Below, one piece after another: positions 18,850 through 26,843 of a stretch of 64,000 bases of DNA. Numbering within the stretch: position 1 is the stretch's first letter; each line of letters starts with the position of its first letter. The translations under genes and the position numbers were made by a program. The stretch covers positions 1,488,001 to 1,552,000 of the forward strand of contig NZ_CP063400.1 of NCBI RefSeq assembly GCF_021729865.1. The letters are read 5' to 3'. This stretch comes from Hydrogenophaga sp. SL48. Lineage in GTDB: Bacteria; Pseudomonadota; Gammaproteobacteria; Burkholderiales; Burkholderiaceae_C. The notes under the pieces are model-generated. The model worked only from the letters and a program-made list of their open reading frames with translations, was not told the DNA's origin and searched no databases.

Positions 18850-19662
18850 CTAGCGTGGCGTGGTGTGGGCAGCTTGGGCTTTGGGGCAACCCAGGGCAAT
18901 GGAGATGTCGGCTGCCGTCGCGCGAAGCTTTGGGACCCAATTTTCATCAATGCGATCAGCGGGTGCGGAGATCGACAAACCTGCCACCAGACGGCATTGG
19001 TCATCGTAGATGCCTGCGGCCATGCAACGCACCCCGAGCTCGAGTTCTTCGTTGTCCCGTGCCAAACCGGCCAGTCGGCATTGCTGGAGCTCGCGTTCCA
19101 GGGTGACCAGCTGTGTGAGGCTGTTGCGGGTGTTGCCGGCAAGACCCGTGCGCGTGGCATAGGCTCGCACACGCTGTGGTTCGTCCGCTGCCAGAAAGAG
19201 CTTGCCGACCGACGTCAGGTGCAGGGGCGCTCGGCCACCGATGGCACGCACCACCTGCATGCCGGAGCGCTCGCTGTAGGCGCGCTCGACATAAACGATT
19301 TCGTCGCCCTGGCGCACGCTGAGGTTCACCGGTTGCTGGATCAGCTTGTGCAGCTCTCTCATTGGTGTCAAAGCCGCGTCACGAACACTCAGTCGAGCTT
19401 TCACCAGATTGCCGAGCTCCAGAAGGCGCATGCCGAGTCGATAGCTGCCGGCCTCTGGCCGGTCAACAAAACGGCCGATCGTCAGGTCATTGAGGATGCG
19501 GTGGGCGGTGGAAGGATGAAGTCCGGTCTTCTCACTGATTTCCTTGAGGGACACCGGATCTTCACGGGAGGCAAGCACTTCAATCAGGTTGAACATCCGT
19601 TCAATGACCTGAACGGTGGGTGTGCTGGGCAAGGAATCGGATCGTTTGGTCATGGCCGCCAT
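18850..19662 (-). CDS. IclR-family transcriptional regulator
   Basis: Product of 270 residues with an N-terminal winged helix-turn-helix (VSLKEISEKTGLHPSTAHRILNDL, about residues 38-62) and a C-terminal IclR effector-binding domain (residues about 85-255; GAPLHLTSVGKLFLA-like segment, here GRAPLHLTSVGKLFLA, and ELGVRCMAAGIYD). Family members usually control catabolic genes for aromatic or small acids, but no such operon adjoins it, so the target is unknown. Two nearby ATG codons (19662, 19653) are possible starts; neither has a strong ribosome binding site. It lies just after bpt on the same strand with a 28-bp gap and could be co-transcribed with the aminoacyl transferases. Confidence 0.9.
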   Translation of the reverse strand: MAAMTKRSDSLPSTPTVQVIERMFNLIEVLASREDPVSLKEISEKTGLHPSTAHRILNDLTIGRFVDRPEAGSYRLGMRLLELGNLVKARLSVRDAALTPMRELHKLIQQPVNLSVRQGDEIVYVERAYSERSGMQVVRAIGGRAPLHLTSVGKLFLAADEPQRVRAYATRTGLAGNTRNSLTQLVTLERELQQCRLAGLARDNEELELGVRCMAAGIYDDQCRLVAGLSISAPADRIDENWVPKLRATAADISIALGCPKAQAAHTTPR

Positions 19663-19690
19663 TTGGTTGCGTCCATTTTACAAGATGAAA

Positions 19691-20434
19691 TCAAGTGGGC
19701 GGCGTCCAGCGACCGTCTCGCAACAGTTCATGGGGTTGAAAACTGGACTTGTAACCCATTTTTTGGCTCTGCTCGATCCAGTAACCGAGGTACATGTGAG
19801 GCAGTCCCAGTGCCTGCGCCTGGTCGATCTGCCACAACACGCTGTAGGTGCCATAGCTGGCACGGCTGTCGGGCTCGTAGAAGGTATACACCGCCGACAG
19901 CCCGTCGTTGAGCACGTCGACGATGGACACCATCACCAGCCGGGCCGGCTGATCCCCGGTGGCGGGTTCATGGAATTCCACCAGCCGTGAATTGACGCGG
20001 CTTTGAAGCAGAAACTGGGTGTACTGGTCGATGCTGTCCTGGTCCATGCCGCCGCCGGCATGGCGGCTGTTCTGGTAGCGGAGGTACAGCTCGTAGTGTT
20101 CTGGAACGAAGCAGAGGCCGAGCACCCGCGTTTCCAGGTGGGCGTGACGTGATCGGCAGCGCCGCTGGCTGCGTGTGGGTTTGAATCGCTCGACAGGCAC
20201 CCTGAGTGGTACGCAGGCCTGGCAGCCGTCGCAGTAGGGGCGATAGGTGAACATGCCACTGCGGCGAAAGCCGTGGGTGACCAGATCGGAGTAGGCGTCG
20301 TTGTGAATGAGGTGGCTTGGCGTTGCCACTTGGGAGCGCGCCTGGCGACCCGTGATGTAGCTGCACGGGTAGGGTGCGGTCGCGTAATACTGCAGCGCCT
20401 GCAGCGGTAGTTCTTTGAGGTGGGTCACGCTCAA
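19691..20434 (-). CDS. bpt: Aspartate/glutamate leucyltransferase (R-transferase homologue)
   Basis: Transfers leucine from Leu-tRNA to proteins whose N-terminal residue is Asp or Glu, creating a substrate for ClpS/ClpAP. The 247-residue product has the family's N-terminal [14 protein letters not shown] and the central [20 protein letters not shown] with the Cys pair, then VPLRVPV; the C-terminal domain has [20 protein letters not shown]. The start appears to be a TTG at 20434 that overlaps the aat stop codon (ttga), or a GTG two codons later at 20428; no ATG is suitable. It forms a translationally coupled pair with aat. Confidence 0.93.
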   Translation of the reverse strand: MSVTHLKELPLQALQYYATAPYPCSYITGRQARSQVATPSHLIHNDAYSDLVTHGFRRSGMFTYRPYCDGCQACVPLRVPVERFKPTRSQRRCRSRHAHLETRVLGLCFVPEHYELYLRYQNSRHAGGGMDQDSIDQYTQFLLQSRVNSRLVEFHEPATGDQPARLVMVSIVDVLNDGLSAVYTFYEPDSRASYGTYSVLWQIDQAQALGLPHMYLGYWIEQSQKMGYKSSFQPHELLRDGRWTPPT

Positions 20435-21195
20435 ACGCCGTCGTCAGAGAGGAGGTGATTCCAGTATACGTTCTGGAATTTCCAGATAGGGGCGCGGTCC
20501 AGGATCGTCTGATGGAGATGCTGGCAGAAAGCGCTGCGGGGCATCAAGGTCGCACCCAGCGAGGCGAGGTGGGGGGTGTCTTGCTGGCAGTCGATCAGCG
20601 GAATATGTTCGGCGCGGCAAAACGCCACCAGGGCGCTCAGCGCGATCTTGGACGCATCGCTCTGCCGGCTGAACATGGATTCTCCAAAAACCATGGCACC
20701 CAGGTTGATGCAATACAGGCCGCCAGCGAGCTCACCATCGATCCAGGTCTCGACGCTGTGGGCGATACCGGCACGGTGCAGCCGGATGTAAGCTTGCTCC
20801 ATGGCAGGCAGAATCCAGGTGCCCGACTGCTCGCCGCGTGGCGTGTGTGCGCAGGCCCGGATCACCCGCTCGAAATCGTGATCGAAACGGATCTCAAGGC
20901 GTTGCTCGGCGCGAAGCTTGTTCAACGTCTTGCGCAGCGAACGGTGCAGGCGAAAGGCCCCCGTCCGCAGCACCATGCGCGGATCGGTGCTCCACCAGAG
21001 AATGGGTTGCCCCGCGCTGTACCAGGGGAAAATGCCTTGTGAGTAGGCGGAGACCAAGGTCTGGACATCGAGCGCACCGCCAGCCGCGAGCAAGCCCGTG
21101 GCGGGATCGTTGGGGCCCCAAGCGCTGTCCACCGGTGGGAATGCATCACCTGGCTCAAGCCAAGGCAACTCCGGGGTGCGTGCTGAAGCTGACAT
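20431..21195 (-). CDS. aat: Leucyl/phenylalanyl-tRNA--protein transferase
   Basis: Adds Leu or Phe to proteins with N-terminal Lys or Arg, the first branch of the bacterial N-degron pathway. The 254-residue product shows [25 protein letters not shown] near the start (GxL and FPW motifs), [10 protein letters not shown], and the [20 protein letters not shown] core. Together with the adjacent bpt, both aminoacyl transferase branches feeding ClpS are encoded in one operon. It starts at the ATG 21195, 4 bp after the VanZ-like gene's stop. Confidence 0.95.
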   Translation of the reverse strand: MSASARTPELPWLEPGDAFPPVDSAWGPNDPATGLLAAGGALDVQTLVSAYSQGIFPWYSAGQPILWWSTDPRMVLRTGAFRLHRSLRKTLNKLRAEQRLEIRFDHDFERVIRACAHTPRGEQSGTWILPAMEQAYIRLHRAGIAHSVETWIDGELAGGLYCINLGAMVFGESMFSRQSDASKIALSALVAFCRAEHIPLIDCQQDTPHLASLGATLMPRSAFCQHLHQTILDRAPIWKFQNVYWNHLLSDDGV

Positions 21196-21199
21196 GAGC

Positions 21200-21574
21200 C
21201 TATTGTCGGCTGCGCGCCATCCCGATCCCGCGAACAGCGGTCAGCAAGGCTGTCCCCCCAGCGATTCCCAGACCATCGGCCAGCAAATCCAGTCCATCCC
21301 CGTGTCGCCACCCGGTGGCAGATTGCGCCAGTTCGATCGTTGCCCCATAGGCGATCAGGCCGAGGCAGACTCGCCAGGGATGCCTGGGGTAGGCGAAGTG
21401 GCCCAGGAGCGTGAGCACAGCGAACCCGCCCGTGTGCTGGGCTTTGTCCCAGATGTCGAAGGACTGGGGCGGCAAATAGGCCACTGGCAACAACGACAAG
21501 ACGGCTACAACGACGGCACAGAGCCAGAAGGCCGACTTCGTCAGCAAGGGCGGTAGCGCGGGTGAGAAATGCAT
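21200..21574 (-). CDS. VanZ-like small membrane protein
   Basis: Product of 124 residues with about four hydrophobic helices and the VanZ-family pattern of a polar DKAQHTGGFAVLTLL segment and a later GATIELAQS/GDGLDLLADGLGI region. VanZ-like proteins of proteobacteria are uncharacterised; the name comes from a teicoplanin-resistance accessory protein. The ATG at 21574 was chosen because the longer in-frame start (21601) would lie in the terminator of the tRNA gene. It ends 4 bp before aat, so it is probably the first gene of the aat-bpt unit. Confidence 0.78.
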   Translation of the reverse strand: MHFSPALPPLLTKSAFWLCAVVVAVLSLLPVAYLPPQSFDIWDKAQHTGGFAVLTLLGHFAYPRHPWRVCLGLIAYGATIELAQSATGWRHGDGLDLLADGLGIAGGTALLTAVRGIGMARSRQ

Positions 21575-21590
21575 TCGATGAACGAGAAGC

Positions 21591-21630
21591 AAAAACAACA
21601 AAGGCCTTCCGAAGAAGGCCTTTGTTGTGA
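21591..21630 (-). terminator. Intrinsic terminator after tRNA-Asn
   Basis: Read on the minus strand, a stem acaacaaaggcctt / aaggcctttgttgt is followed by a run of five T. It lies 8 bp after the CCA end of the tRNA and before the VanZ-like gene. Confidence 0.9.
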
Positions 21631-21637
21631 TTTCTGT

Positions 21638-21713
21638 TGGCTCCCCGACCTGGACTCGAACCAGGGACCTGCGGATTAACAGTCCGTCGCTCTACCGACT
21701 GAGCTATCAGGGA
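21638..21713 (-). tRNA. tRNA-Asn (GTT)
   Basis: Cloverleaf on the minus strand of 76 nt including an encoded CCA. The acceptor arms tccctga / tcgggga pair with one G-T. The D-loop has agctcagtcggtagagc, the anticodon arm reads cggactgttaatccg with anticodon GTT, and the T-arm has ggttcgagtcc. It is followed by its own terminator. Confidence 0.97.
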
Positions 21714-21815
21714 ACAGCCTCAAATTATAGTGCGGTTTTTACGTCTTTTGAAAGACGCCCTACATTTCTTGGAAATTTCTTGATCTGGCTCCTGGAAGCC
21801 TCCGAGACAAACGCG

Positions 21816-22916
21816 TCAGTCGAACACGGGAGATTCCACGCCCAGCACCTTGTGCAGCTTGGGACTGGTGGTTGTGTACTGCAGAAACACTTTCTTCTCA
21901 GGAAAGATGATGGGCATGGCGCCATAGGCGGCGAGTGCGCACTCATGGAAACCCGAGAGGATGAGCTTCTTCTTGCCGGGGTAGGTGTTGATGTCGCCCA
22001 CGGCAAAGATGCCCGGAACGCTGGTCGAGAATTTCTCGGTGTCGACCACCACCTGCTTGCGCTCAATGTCCAGCCCCCAGTCGGCGATGGGACCGAGCTT
22101 GGGGGACAGACCAAAAAACACCAGCAACAGGTCGAGCGGCACGAGCCGCGTCACGCCGTCGGCGCCGGTGACCTTGATGCCGGTGAGCCGGTTGTCCTGT
22201 TCTTCATGACCGGTGATCTGCCCGACGATGAACTGCATGTCCAGTTGCTCACACAGCTCGCGCATTCGGGCCACGTTCGCCGGTGCGGCCTTGAAGCCAT
22301 CGCGGCGGTGAATCAGGATCACGCTCTCGGCCTTGTTCGGACCCTCTGCCACGAAGTTCAGGGCCCAGTCAATTGCCGAGTCACCGCCACCGACGATCAC
22401 CAGGTTTTTTCCAGCGAAATCGGCGGGATTCTTGACAAAGTAGAACAGTTGCGAACCTTCGAACCGTTCAAGTCCGTCGACCTTGAGTGTGCGCGGCTGG
22501 AAAGCGCCCACGCCTGCGGCGACAAAAAGTGTCTTGGTGAGGAAACGTGTGCCCTTCGCGGTTTCCACGTAAAAGCGGCCATCGTCCTGGCGCTGAACCG
22601 TGCTTACTTCTTGGCCCAGATGAAAGGTGGCGCCGAAGGGGGCAATTTGCCTGAGCAGGGCGTCGGTCAGCTCCTGGCCCGTGCACACCGGTATCGCCGG
22701 GATGTCGTAGATCGGCTTGTCGGGGTACAGCTCGACGGGTTGACCGCCGGGGTAGGGCAGCGCATCGATGACATGGGTCTTGATTTCCAGCAGGCCCAGT
22801 TCGAACACCTGAAACAGACCCACCGGTCCAGCGCCGACAATGACCGCATCGGCCTCGATGAGGCCGATCACCGCGCTCGCAGGGTCTGGCGAAGCCACGA
22901 CCGGGGACGGCGCCAT
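21816..22916 (-). CDS. Ferredoxin--NADP+ reductase, thioredoxin-reductase-like type
   Basis: Flavoprotein of 366 residues of the YumC/TrxR-like FNR type. The FAD motif is [17 protein letters not shown] near the N-terminus. The NADP motif [16 protein letters not shown] is in the middle, and the second FAD contact [21 protein letters not shown] is near the end. The thioredoxin reductase CxxC pair is absent, as expected for FNR. It begins 2 bp after the stop of the 7Fe ferredoxin gene, so the pair is an electron-transfer unit between NADPH and ferredoxin. The window encodes a second, unrelated reductase (fpr at 32.3 kb). Confidence 0.92.
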   Translation of the reverse strand: MAPSPVVASPDPASAVIGLIEADAVIVGAGPVGLFQVFELGLLEIKTHVIDALPYPGGQPVELYPDKPIYDIPAIPVCTGQELTDALLRQIAPFGATFHLGQEVSTVQRQDDGRFYVETAKGTRFLTKTLFVAAGVGAFQPRTLKVDGLERFEGSQLFYFVKNPADFAGKNLVIVGGGDSAIDWALNFVAEGPNKAESVILIHRRDGFKAAPANVARMRELCEQLDMQFIVGQITGHEEQDNRLTGIKVTGADGVTRLVPLDLLLVFFGLSPKLGPIADWGLDIERKQVVVDTEKFSTSVPGIFAVGDINTYPGKKKLILSGFHECALAAYGAMPIIFPEKKVFLQYTTTSPKLHKVLGVESPVFD

Positions 22917-22918
22917 GC

Positions 22919-23248
22919 TCAGCGCTTCAGTTCAGGCAGTTTGCCCGTGCGGTCTTTCCAGTCGTCGGCGTCGGGCAGCGCGTCTTTGCGCTTGGTGATG
23001 CTTTTCCAGTTGGGCAGCTTGGCCAGGTCGGCGTTGAGCTCCGTCATGTGAAGCTGGTCTTTGGGCAGATCTTCTTCGGCGTAAATGGCGCTCACCGGGC
23101 ATTCCGGAATGCAGACTGCGCAGTCGATGCACTCGTCGGGATCGATGGTCAGGAAGTTGGGGCCTTCGCGGAAGCAATCGACAGGACAGACATCGACACA
23201 GTCGGTGTATTTACAGCGGATGCAGGATTCGGTGACGACGTGGGTCAT
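22919..23248 (-). CDS. fdxA: 7Fe ferredoxin (FdxA / Azotobacter FdI type)
   Basis: Small electron carrier of 109 residues with one 3Fe-4S and one 4Fe-4S cluster. The N-terminal ligands are in [19 protein letters not shown] and the second set in [16 protein letters not shown]. The long C-terminal tail ([20 protein letters not shown]) is typical of the FdI class, which resembles Azotobacter ferredoxin I. It is co-transcribed with the reductase that follows. With no flavoprotein CysJ in the nearby cys cluster, this pair is a candidate electron source for sulfite reductase (inference). Confidence 0.95.
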   Translation of the reverse strand: MTHVVTESCIRCKYTDCVDVCPVDCFREGPNFLTIDPDECIDCAVCIPECPVSAIYAEEDLPKDQLHMTELNADLAKLPNWKSITKRKDALPDADDWKDRTGKLPELKR

Positions 23249-23369
23249 GGTGAGAAGTGAAATTCGGGAAGAGCCCGGATTTTAGGGTTTCCAGAGGGTA
23301 AGGCAGGGCCTAAGCCCTGACCTTGACATAAGTTAACGAGACAGGTCGGCCACCAGGGCCGGTGTGGCG

Positions 23370-24692
23370 TCAGTTCACGAGCACCGCGCCCGAGGTCTTG
23401 TGGCTGGCCGTGTCCACGAGCACCAGCGAACCCAGCGCGCGCGATTGTGCGTAGGGCAGCGTGGCCAGCGGTTCCTGCAGAGCCAGCTCAATGTGGCCGA
23501 TGGCGTTGGGTTCCAGCTGGGTCGCGTCTTCTTCGGCCAGCGTGTTGATGTCGAGCTTGTGCACGATGCGCTTGACCTTGGCCTTGACCCAGCGGTGGCC
23601 GTGCAGTGCCCAGTAGACGCGGCCAGCGACCAGGGTTTCGTCGTCCATCCAGGCCACGGTGGCGCGGATCTCTCGGCTGGCTTCGAGCGCAGCGCCTTCG
23701 CCGTCGGCGGCGAGCAGCCAGTCGCCACGTGACACATCGACCTCACGGTCGAGCACGATGCCCGCGCTGTGACCAGCCTGCACGACCTTTGGATTGCGTG
23801 CGTGGTCGAGCACCTGGGCCACGGTCGCGGTCTGGCCGCTGGGCATGACCTTGACGGGTTGGCCGGGCTGTACGCTGCCGGTGGCCACGCGGCCCCAGAA
23901 CACCCGACGTCCCTGACTGGTGTCGGATGAGGAGGAGAACTTCTCGACCCACTGCACCGGGAACGCGAACGGCAGCGCGGTGTCGGCCGCGGTCACCGGC
24001 AGGTGCTCCAGGATGTCCAGCAGCGTGGGGCCGCTGTAGCCGCACCAGGCAGCGTCGGCAGCGGCGTCCACCACGTTCCAGCCCTTCAGCGCCGAGACCG
24101 GTACGGTGGCGGTGACGGTGATGCCGGCTTCGGCCGCGAAGGCGGCGAGCGCTGCACTGATGTGGGCGAACGCGAGCGCGCTGTCGGCCACGGCGTCGAG
24201 CTTGTTCACAGCGAACACGATGGATGGCACGCGCAGCAGCTTGAGCAGCAGCGAGTGGCGGCGGGTCTGCACCAGCAGCTTGAGACCTGCGTCCTGCCAG
24301 TCCAGCTTGGTGGCATCGACCAGCACCACGGCCGCGTCGGCGGCGGAAGCGGCGGTCACCATGTTGCGCGTGTACTGCTCATGGCCCGGCGCGTCGCCGA
24401 TGATGAACTTGCGCGTCTCGGTGTTGAAGTAGCGGTAAGCCACGTCGATGGTGATGCCCTGTTCGCGCTCGGCCGACAGGCCGTCGGTCAGCAGTGCGAG
24501 GTCGGTTTCACCCTGGCGCTGCACGCCGGCCAGGTGGTCCTGCAGCACGGCCTTGCTGTCCACCAGCAGGCGGCCGATCAGCGTGCTCTTGCCGTCATCC
24601 ACCGAACCGCAGGTGATGAATTTCAGGGCGGGGCGGGTGTCTTGTGCGAGGGCTTCGACAGGCTCAGCCCGAACGGAGGAAGTGGTGTTCAT
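23370..24692 (-). CDS. cysN: Sulfate adenylyltransferase subunit 1 (GTPase)
   Basis: GTP-driven regulatory subunit of ATP sulfurylase. The product has 440 residues with Walker A GSVDDGKSTLIGRLL, the G3 motif DAPGHEQYTRN and G4 NKLD, followed by elongation-factor-like beta-barrel domains. There is no C-terminal APS kinase (CysC) domain. Residues about 6-14 (SVRAEPVEA) are encoded by a copy of the dispersed 26-nt repeat, so the first 20 or so residues are not conserved sequence; the ATG at 24692 is still the only suitable start. It is the last gene of the cys operon. Confidence 0.95.
   Translation of the reverse strand: MNTTSSVRAEPVEALAQDTRPALKFITCGSVDDGKSTLIGRLLVDSKAVLQDHLAGVQRQGETDLALLTDGLSAEREQGITIDVAYRYFNTETRKFIIGDAPGHEQYTRNMVTAASAADAAVVLVDATKLDWQDAGLKLLVQTRRHSLLLKLLRVPSIVFAVNKLDAVADSALAFAHISAALAAFAAEAGITVTATVPVSALKGWNVVDAAADAAWCGYSGPTLLDILEHLPVTAADTALPFAFPVQWVEKFSSSSDTSQGRRVFWGRVATGSVQPGQPVKVMPSGQTATVAQVLDHARNPKVVQAGHSAGIVLDREVDVSRGDWLLAADGEGAALEASREIRATVAWMDDETLVAGRVYWALHGHRWVKAKVKRIVHKLDINTLAEEDATQLEPNAIGHIELALQEPLATLPYAQSRALGSLVLVDTASHKTSGAVLVN
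24651..24676 (+). repeat. Dispersed 26-nt repeat (copy 2, inside the 5' end of cysN)
   Basis: Exact copy of the 26-nt element found at 13472-13497 and 59279-59304 (core cttcgacaggctcagcccga). It lies within the first 15 codons of cysN, in frame, where it encodes VRAEPVEA. Confidence 0.88.
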
Positions 24693-24730
24693 GAAGGGGT
24701 ATCCGAGTGAATTGTCTGTTTCAAGGGCGC

Positions 24731-24810
24731 CGCTGAACCGGCTTTGCCGGGCCGCCAGCGCCGCCCCCTTGAGGGGGTGACGCGCCCTTGGGCGCGGCGC
24801 GGGGGTGGGC
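24731..24810. repeat. Second dispersed repeat family (copy 1, cysD-cysN gap)
   Basis: GC-rich element containing gaaccggctttgccgggcc, itself a small palindrome (ccggc...gccgg), followed by a cccccttgaggggg palindrome and a GC-rich tail. Related copies are at 41645-41717 and 60886-60958. It fills most of the 126-bp gap between cysD and cysN. Confidence 0.75.
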
Positions 24811-24818
24811 TATTTCTT

Positions 24819-25778
24819 TCAGAAATACCCGTCTTTCTTCCGCTTCTCCATCGAAGCGTCCGAAGTCTTGTCGTCCATGCGCGTCGCGCCTCGCTCGCTC
24901 ACGTCGGCGGCCAGCGTCTCGATGACGATGTCGCCGGCCGTGGCAGCCAGGCTCTCCACCGGGCAGGTGCAGGTGATGTCACCCACCGTGCGGAAACGCA
25001 CGTCGCGCACCTGCACCGTCTCGCCGTCTTTCGGCGGGGTCAGTTCGGTCACGGGGACCAGCAGGCCTCGGCGGTCCACCACCTCGCGCTGGTGGGTGTA
25101 GTAGATCGAGGGCAGGGCGATGTCTTCGCGCTCGATGTACTGCCACACGTCCAGCTCGGTCCAGTTGCTGATGGGGAACACGCGGAAGTGTTCGCCCGGG
25201 GCCAGGCGGGTGTTGAAAAGCGTCCAGAGCTCGGGGCGCTGGGCCTTGGGTTGCCACTGGCCGAAGCTGTCGCGGTGCGAAAAGATGCGCTCCTTGGCGC
25301 GCGCCTTTTCTTCGTCGCGGCGGGCACCGCCGATCAGCGCGTCGAAGCGGAACTCTTCGATCGCTTCGAGCAGCGTGACCGACTGGTGCACGTTGCGGCT
25401 CTCGCCCGGGTGGGCCAGGCGCACGGTGCCGCGCTTCATCGAGTCCTCGACGTTGCGCACGATCAGCTCGGCCTGCAGTTCGGCGGCGCGGCGGTCGCGG
25501 AAGTCGGTCACTTCGGGGAAGTTGTGGCCGGTGTCGATCATCAGCAGCGGGTAGGGGATGCGGCCGACGCCAAAGGCCTTTTCGGCGCAGCGCAGCATCA
25601 CCAGCGAGTCTTTTCCGCCCGAGAACAGCAGGGTGGGGCGCTCGAAGGCGGCCGCCACCTCGCGCAGGATGAAGATGGTTTCTTCTTCGAGCGCGTCCAG
25701 GTGGGCGTTGCTCAGGTGGTGGCCGGCGGCGGCCTGCAGGGCGGTCTGGATCACTTCGGGTTCGGTGCGTGCGTTCAT
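24819..25778 (-). CDS. cysD: Sulfate adenylyltransferase subunit 2
   Basis: Catalytic subunit of ATP sulfurylase, making APS from sulfate and ATP. The 319-residue product has the PP-loop LLFSGGKDSLVMLRCAEKAF at about residues 50-70, DTGHNFPEVTDFRD, and the arginine-rich GGARRDEEKARAKER block. The C-terminus TSDASMEKRKKDGYF matches the family. The ATG at 25778 gives normal length. It lies 19 bp after cysH and is separated from its partner cysN by a repeat-filled gap of 126 bp. Confidence 0.97.
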   Translation of the reverse strand: MNARTEPEVIQTALQAAAGHHLSNAHLDALEEETIFILREVAAAFERPTLLFSGGKDSLVMLRCAEKAFGVGRIPYPLLMIDTGHNFPEVTDFRDRRAAELQAELIVRNVEDSMKRGTVRLAHPGESRNVHQSVTLLEAIEEFRFDALIGGARRDEEKARAKERIFSHRDSFGQWQPKAQRPELWTLFNTRLAPGEHFRVFPISNWTELDVWQYIEREDIALPSIYYTHQREVVDRRGLLVPVTELTPPKDGETVQVRDVRFRTVGDITCTCPVESLAATAGDIVIETLAADVSERGATRMDDKTSDASMEKRKKDGYF

Positions 25779-25797
25779 GATGGGTCTTGTGTCCTGA

Positions 25798-26421
25798 TCA
25801 GTGGGCCAGGTGCAGGCCGCACTCGCGGTTGTCTTCGCCCTTGGTCGGGTCCACGTAGTCGAAGTTGTTGGGCAGGCCGTGCGCCTCGCAGTACTGGTAC
25901 AGCTCTTTGGACGACCAGTGCAGCAGCGGCGCAACTTTGATCAGGCCGTCGGGGTTGATGCTCACGGGGTCCATCTGGGCGCGCACGGCGGTGTCGGTGG
26001 CGCGCAATGCGGTGAACCAGACCTTGGGCGCCGTCTCGCGCAGGGCGCGGGCAAAGGGTTCGAGCTTGACCTCTTCGGTGAAGGCGGCATGGCGCGGGTC
26101 GTCCAGCGCCGGCGTCAGACCGTCCACGGCCTCGCGGTGGGCGCGCGAGCGGCGCGGCAGGTAGATGTGCAGGTTCAGTTGGAGTTGCCGAGTGACTTCG
26201 TCGGCGAAGCGGTAGGTGGCTTCGGTGTTGTAGCCGTTGTCCATCCAGACCACCGGCACGTCGGGATTCACGCTCGCGACCATGTGAAGGATCACAGCTT
26301 CGAATGGGCGGAAGTTGGTGGTGACGATGGACGTCTGGCCCAGGCCGAGGGCCCACTTCACCAGTTCAGGGGCGTTGCGGCCGAGTTCGGCGTTGACTTG
26401 TGCGAGGTTGATGGTGCTCAT
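25798..26421 (-). CDS. cysH: Divergent phosphoadenylyl-sulfate (PAPS/APS) reductase family protein
   Basis: Expected role: thioredoxin- or glutaredoxin-dependent reduction of activated sulfate to sulfite. The product has 207 residues, shorter than E. coli CysH (244). The C-terminal catalytic motif ECGLH is present with Cys201, but the two Cys pairs that bind the 4Fe-4S cluster of APS reductases are missing; only one other Cys occurs. The usual P-loop-like and arginine segments are also altered (TTNFRPFEAV; WFTALRATDTAVRAQMD). It therefore resembles the PAPS type by cysteine content, yet no APS kinase gene is visible in the window. It lies between DUF934 and cysD in the operon, so the pathway assignment is safe while substrate preference is not. 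Confidence 0.82.
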   Translation of the reverse strand: MSTINLAQVNAELGRNAPELVKWALGLGQTSIVTTNFRPFEAVILHMVASVNPDVPVVWMDNGYNTEATYRFADEVTRQLQLNLHIYLPRRSRAHREAVDGLTPALDDPRHAAFTEEVKLEPFARALRETAPKVWFTALRATDTAVRAQMDPVSINPDGLIKVAPLLHWSSKELYQYCEAHGLPNNFDYVDPTKGEDNRECGLHLAH

Positions 26422-26439
26422 GGTGTTTCTTCTTGAAGC

Positions 26440-26823
26440 TCAGGCCACGGCGAAGTGCGGTTGCGTGTCCACTGCGTCGCCCTGGTAGAAGGCCGGGTAG
26501 TGGGCCAACAGTTTTTGGCCATGTTCGATGTCCTGGTCGGCGCGCAGCACGGCCTGCGTGAAGCCCGTGCGCTGCATCTGTGCCAGCTGGTCGATCAGCA
26601 CGTCGCCCGTGGCGCGGATCTCGCCTGTGAAGCCCAGTCGGCGACGCAGCAGGAAGGCCTGGCTGAAGGCGCGGCCGTCGGCGAACTTGGGGAACTGCAG
26701 CACGACTGTGCGGATGCCTTCGAGCGAGGCTTCGCGCGGATCGGCATCGTTGGCCAGCGTCAGGGTGCCGGCTTCATCCGTGGCGAAAGACTCGGCCTTG
26801 AAGAGTTGGAGCGTGGGTTTCAT
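26440..26823 (-). CDS. DUF934 protein of the sulfate-assimilation operon
   Basis: Product of 127 residues matching the DUF934 family, which is found in proteobacteria next to cysI and cysH. Visible conserved segments are VVLQFPKFADGRAFSQAFLLRRRLGFTGEIRATGDVLIDQ and the QMQRTGF region that follows. No catalytic residues are recognised. It is suspected to be a partner or assembly factor of sulfite or APS reduction, based only on constant gene neighbourhood. Tight spacing on both sides (20 and 18 bp) supports co-expression. Confidence 0.88.
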   Translation of the reverse strand: MKPTLQLFKAESFATDEAGTLTLANDADPREASLEGIRTVVLQFPKFADGRAFSQAFLLRRRLGFTGEIRATGDVLIDQLAQMQRTGFTQAVLRADQDIEHGQKLLAHYPAFYQGDAVDTQPHFAVA

Positions 26824-26843
26824 GCGGGTCTCGGATGCTGGGC

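Noticed and set aside
23304..23319. Inverted repeat cagggc-ctaa-gccctg between cysN and fdxA as a terminator
   Set aside because: A 6-bp stem without a T-run on either strand; too weak to call.
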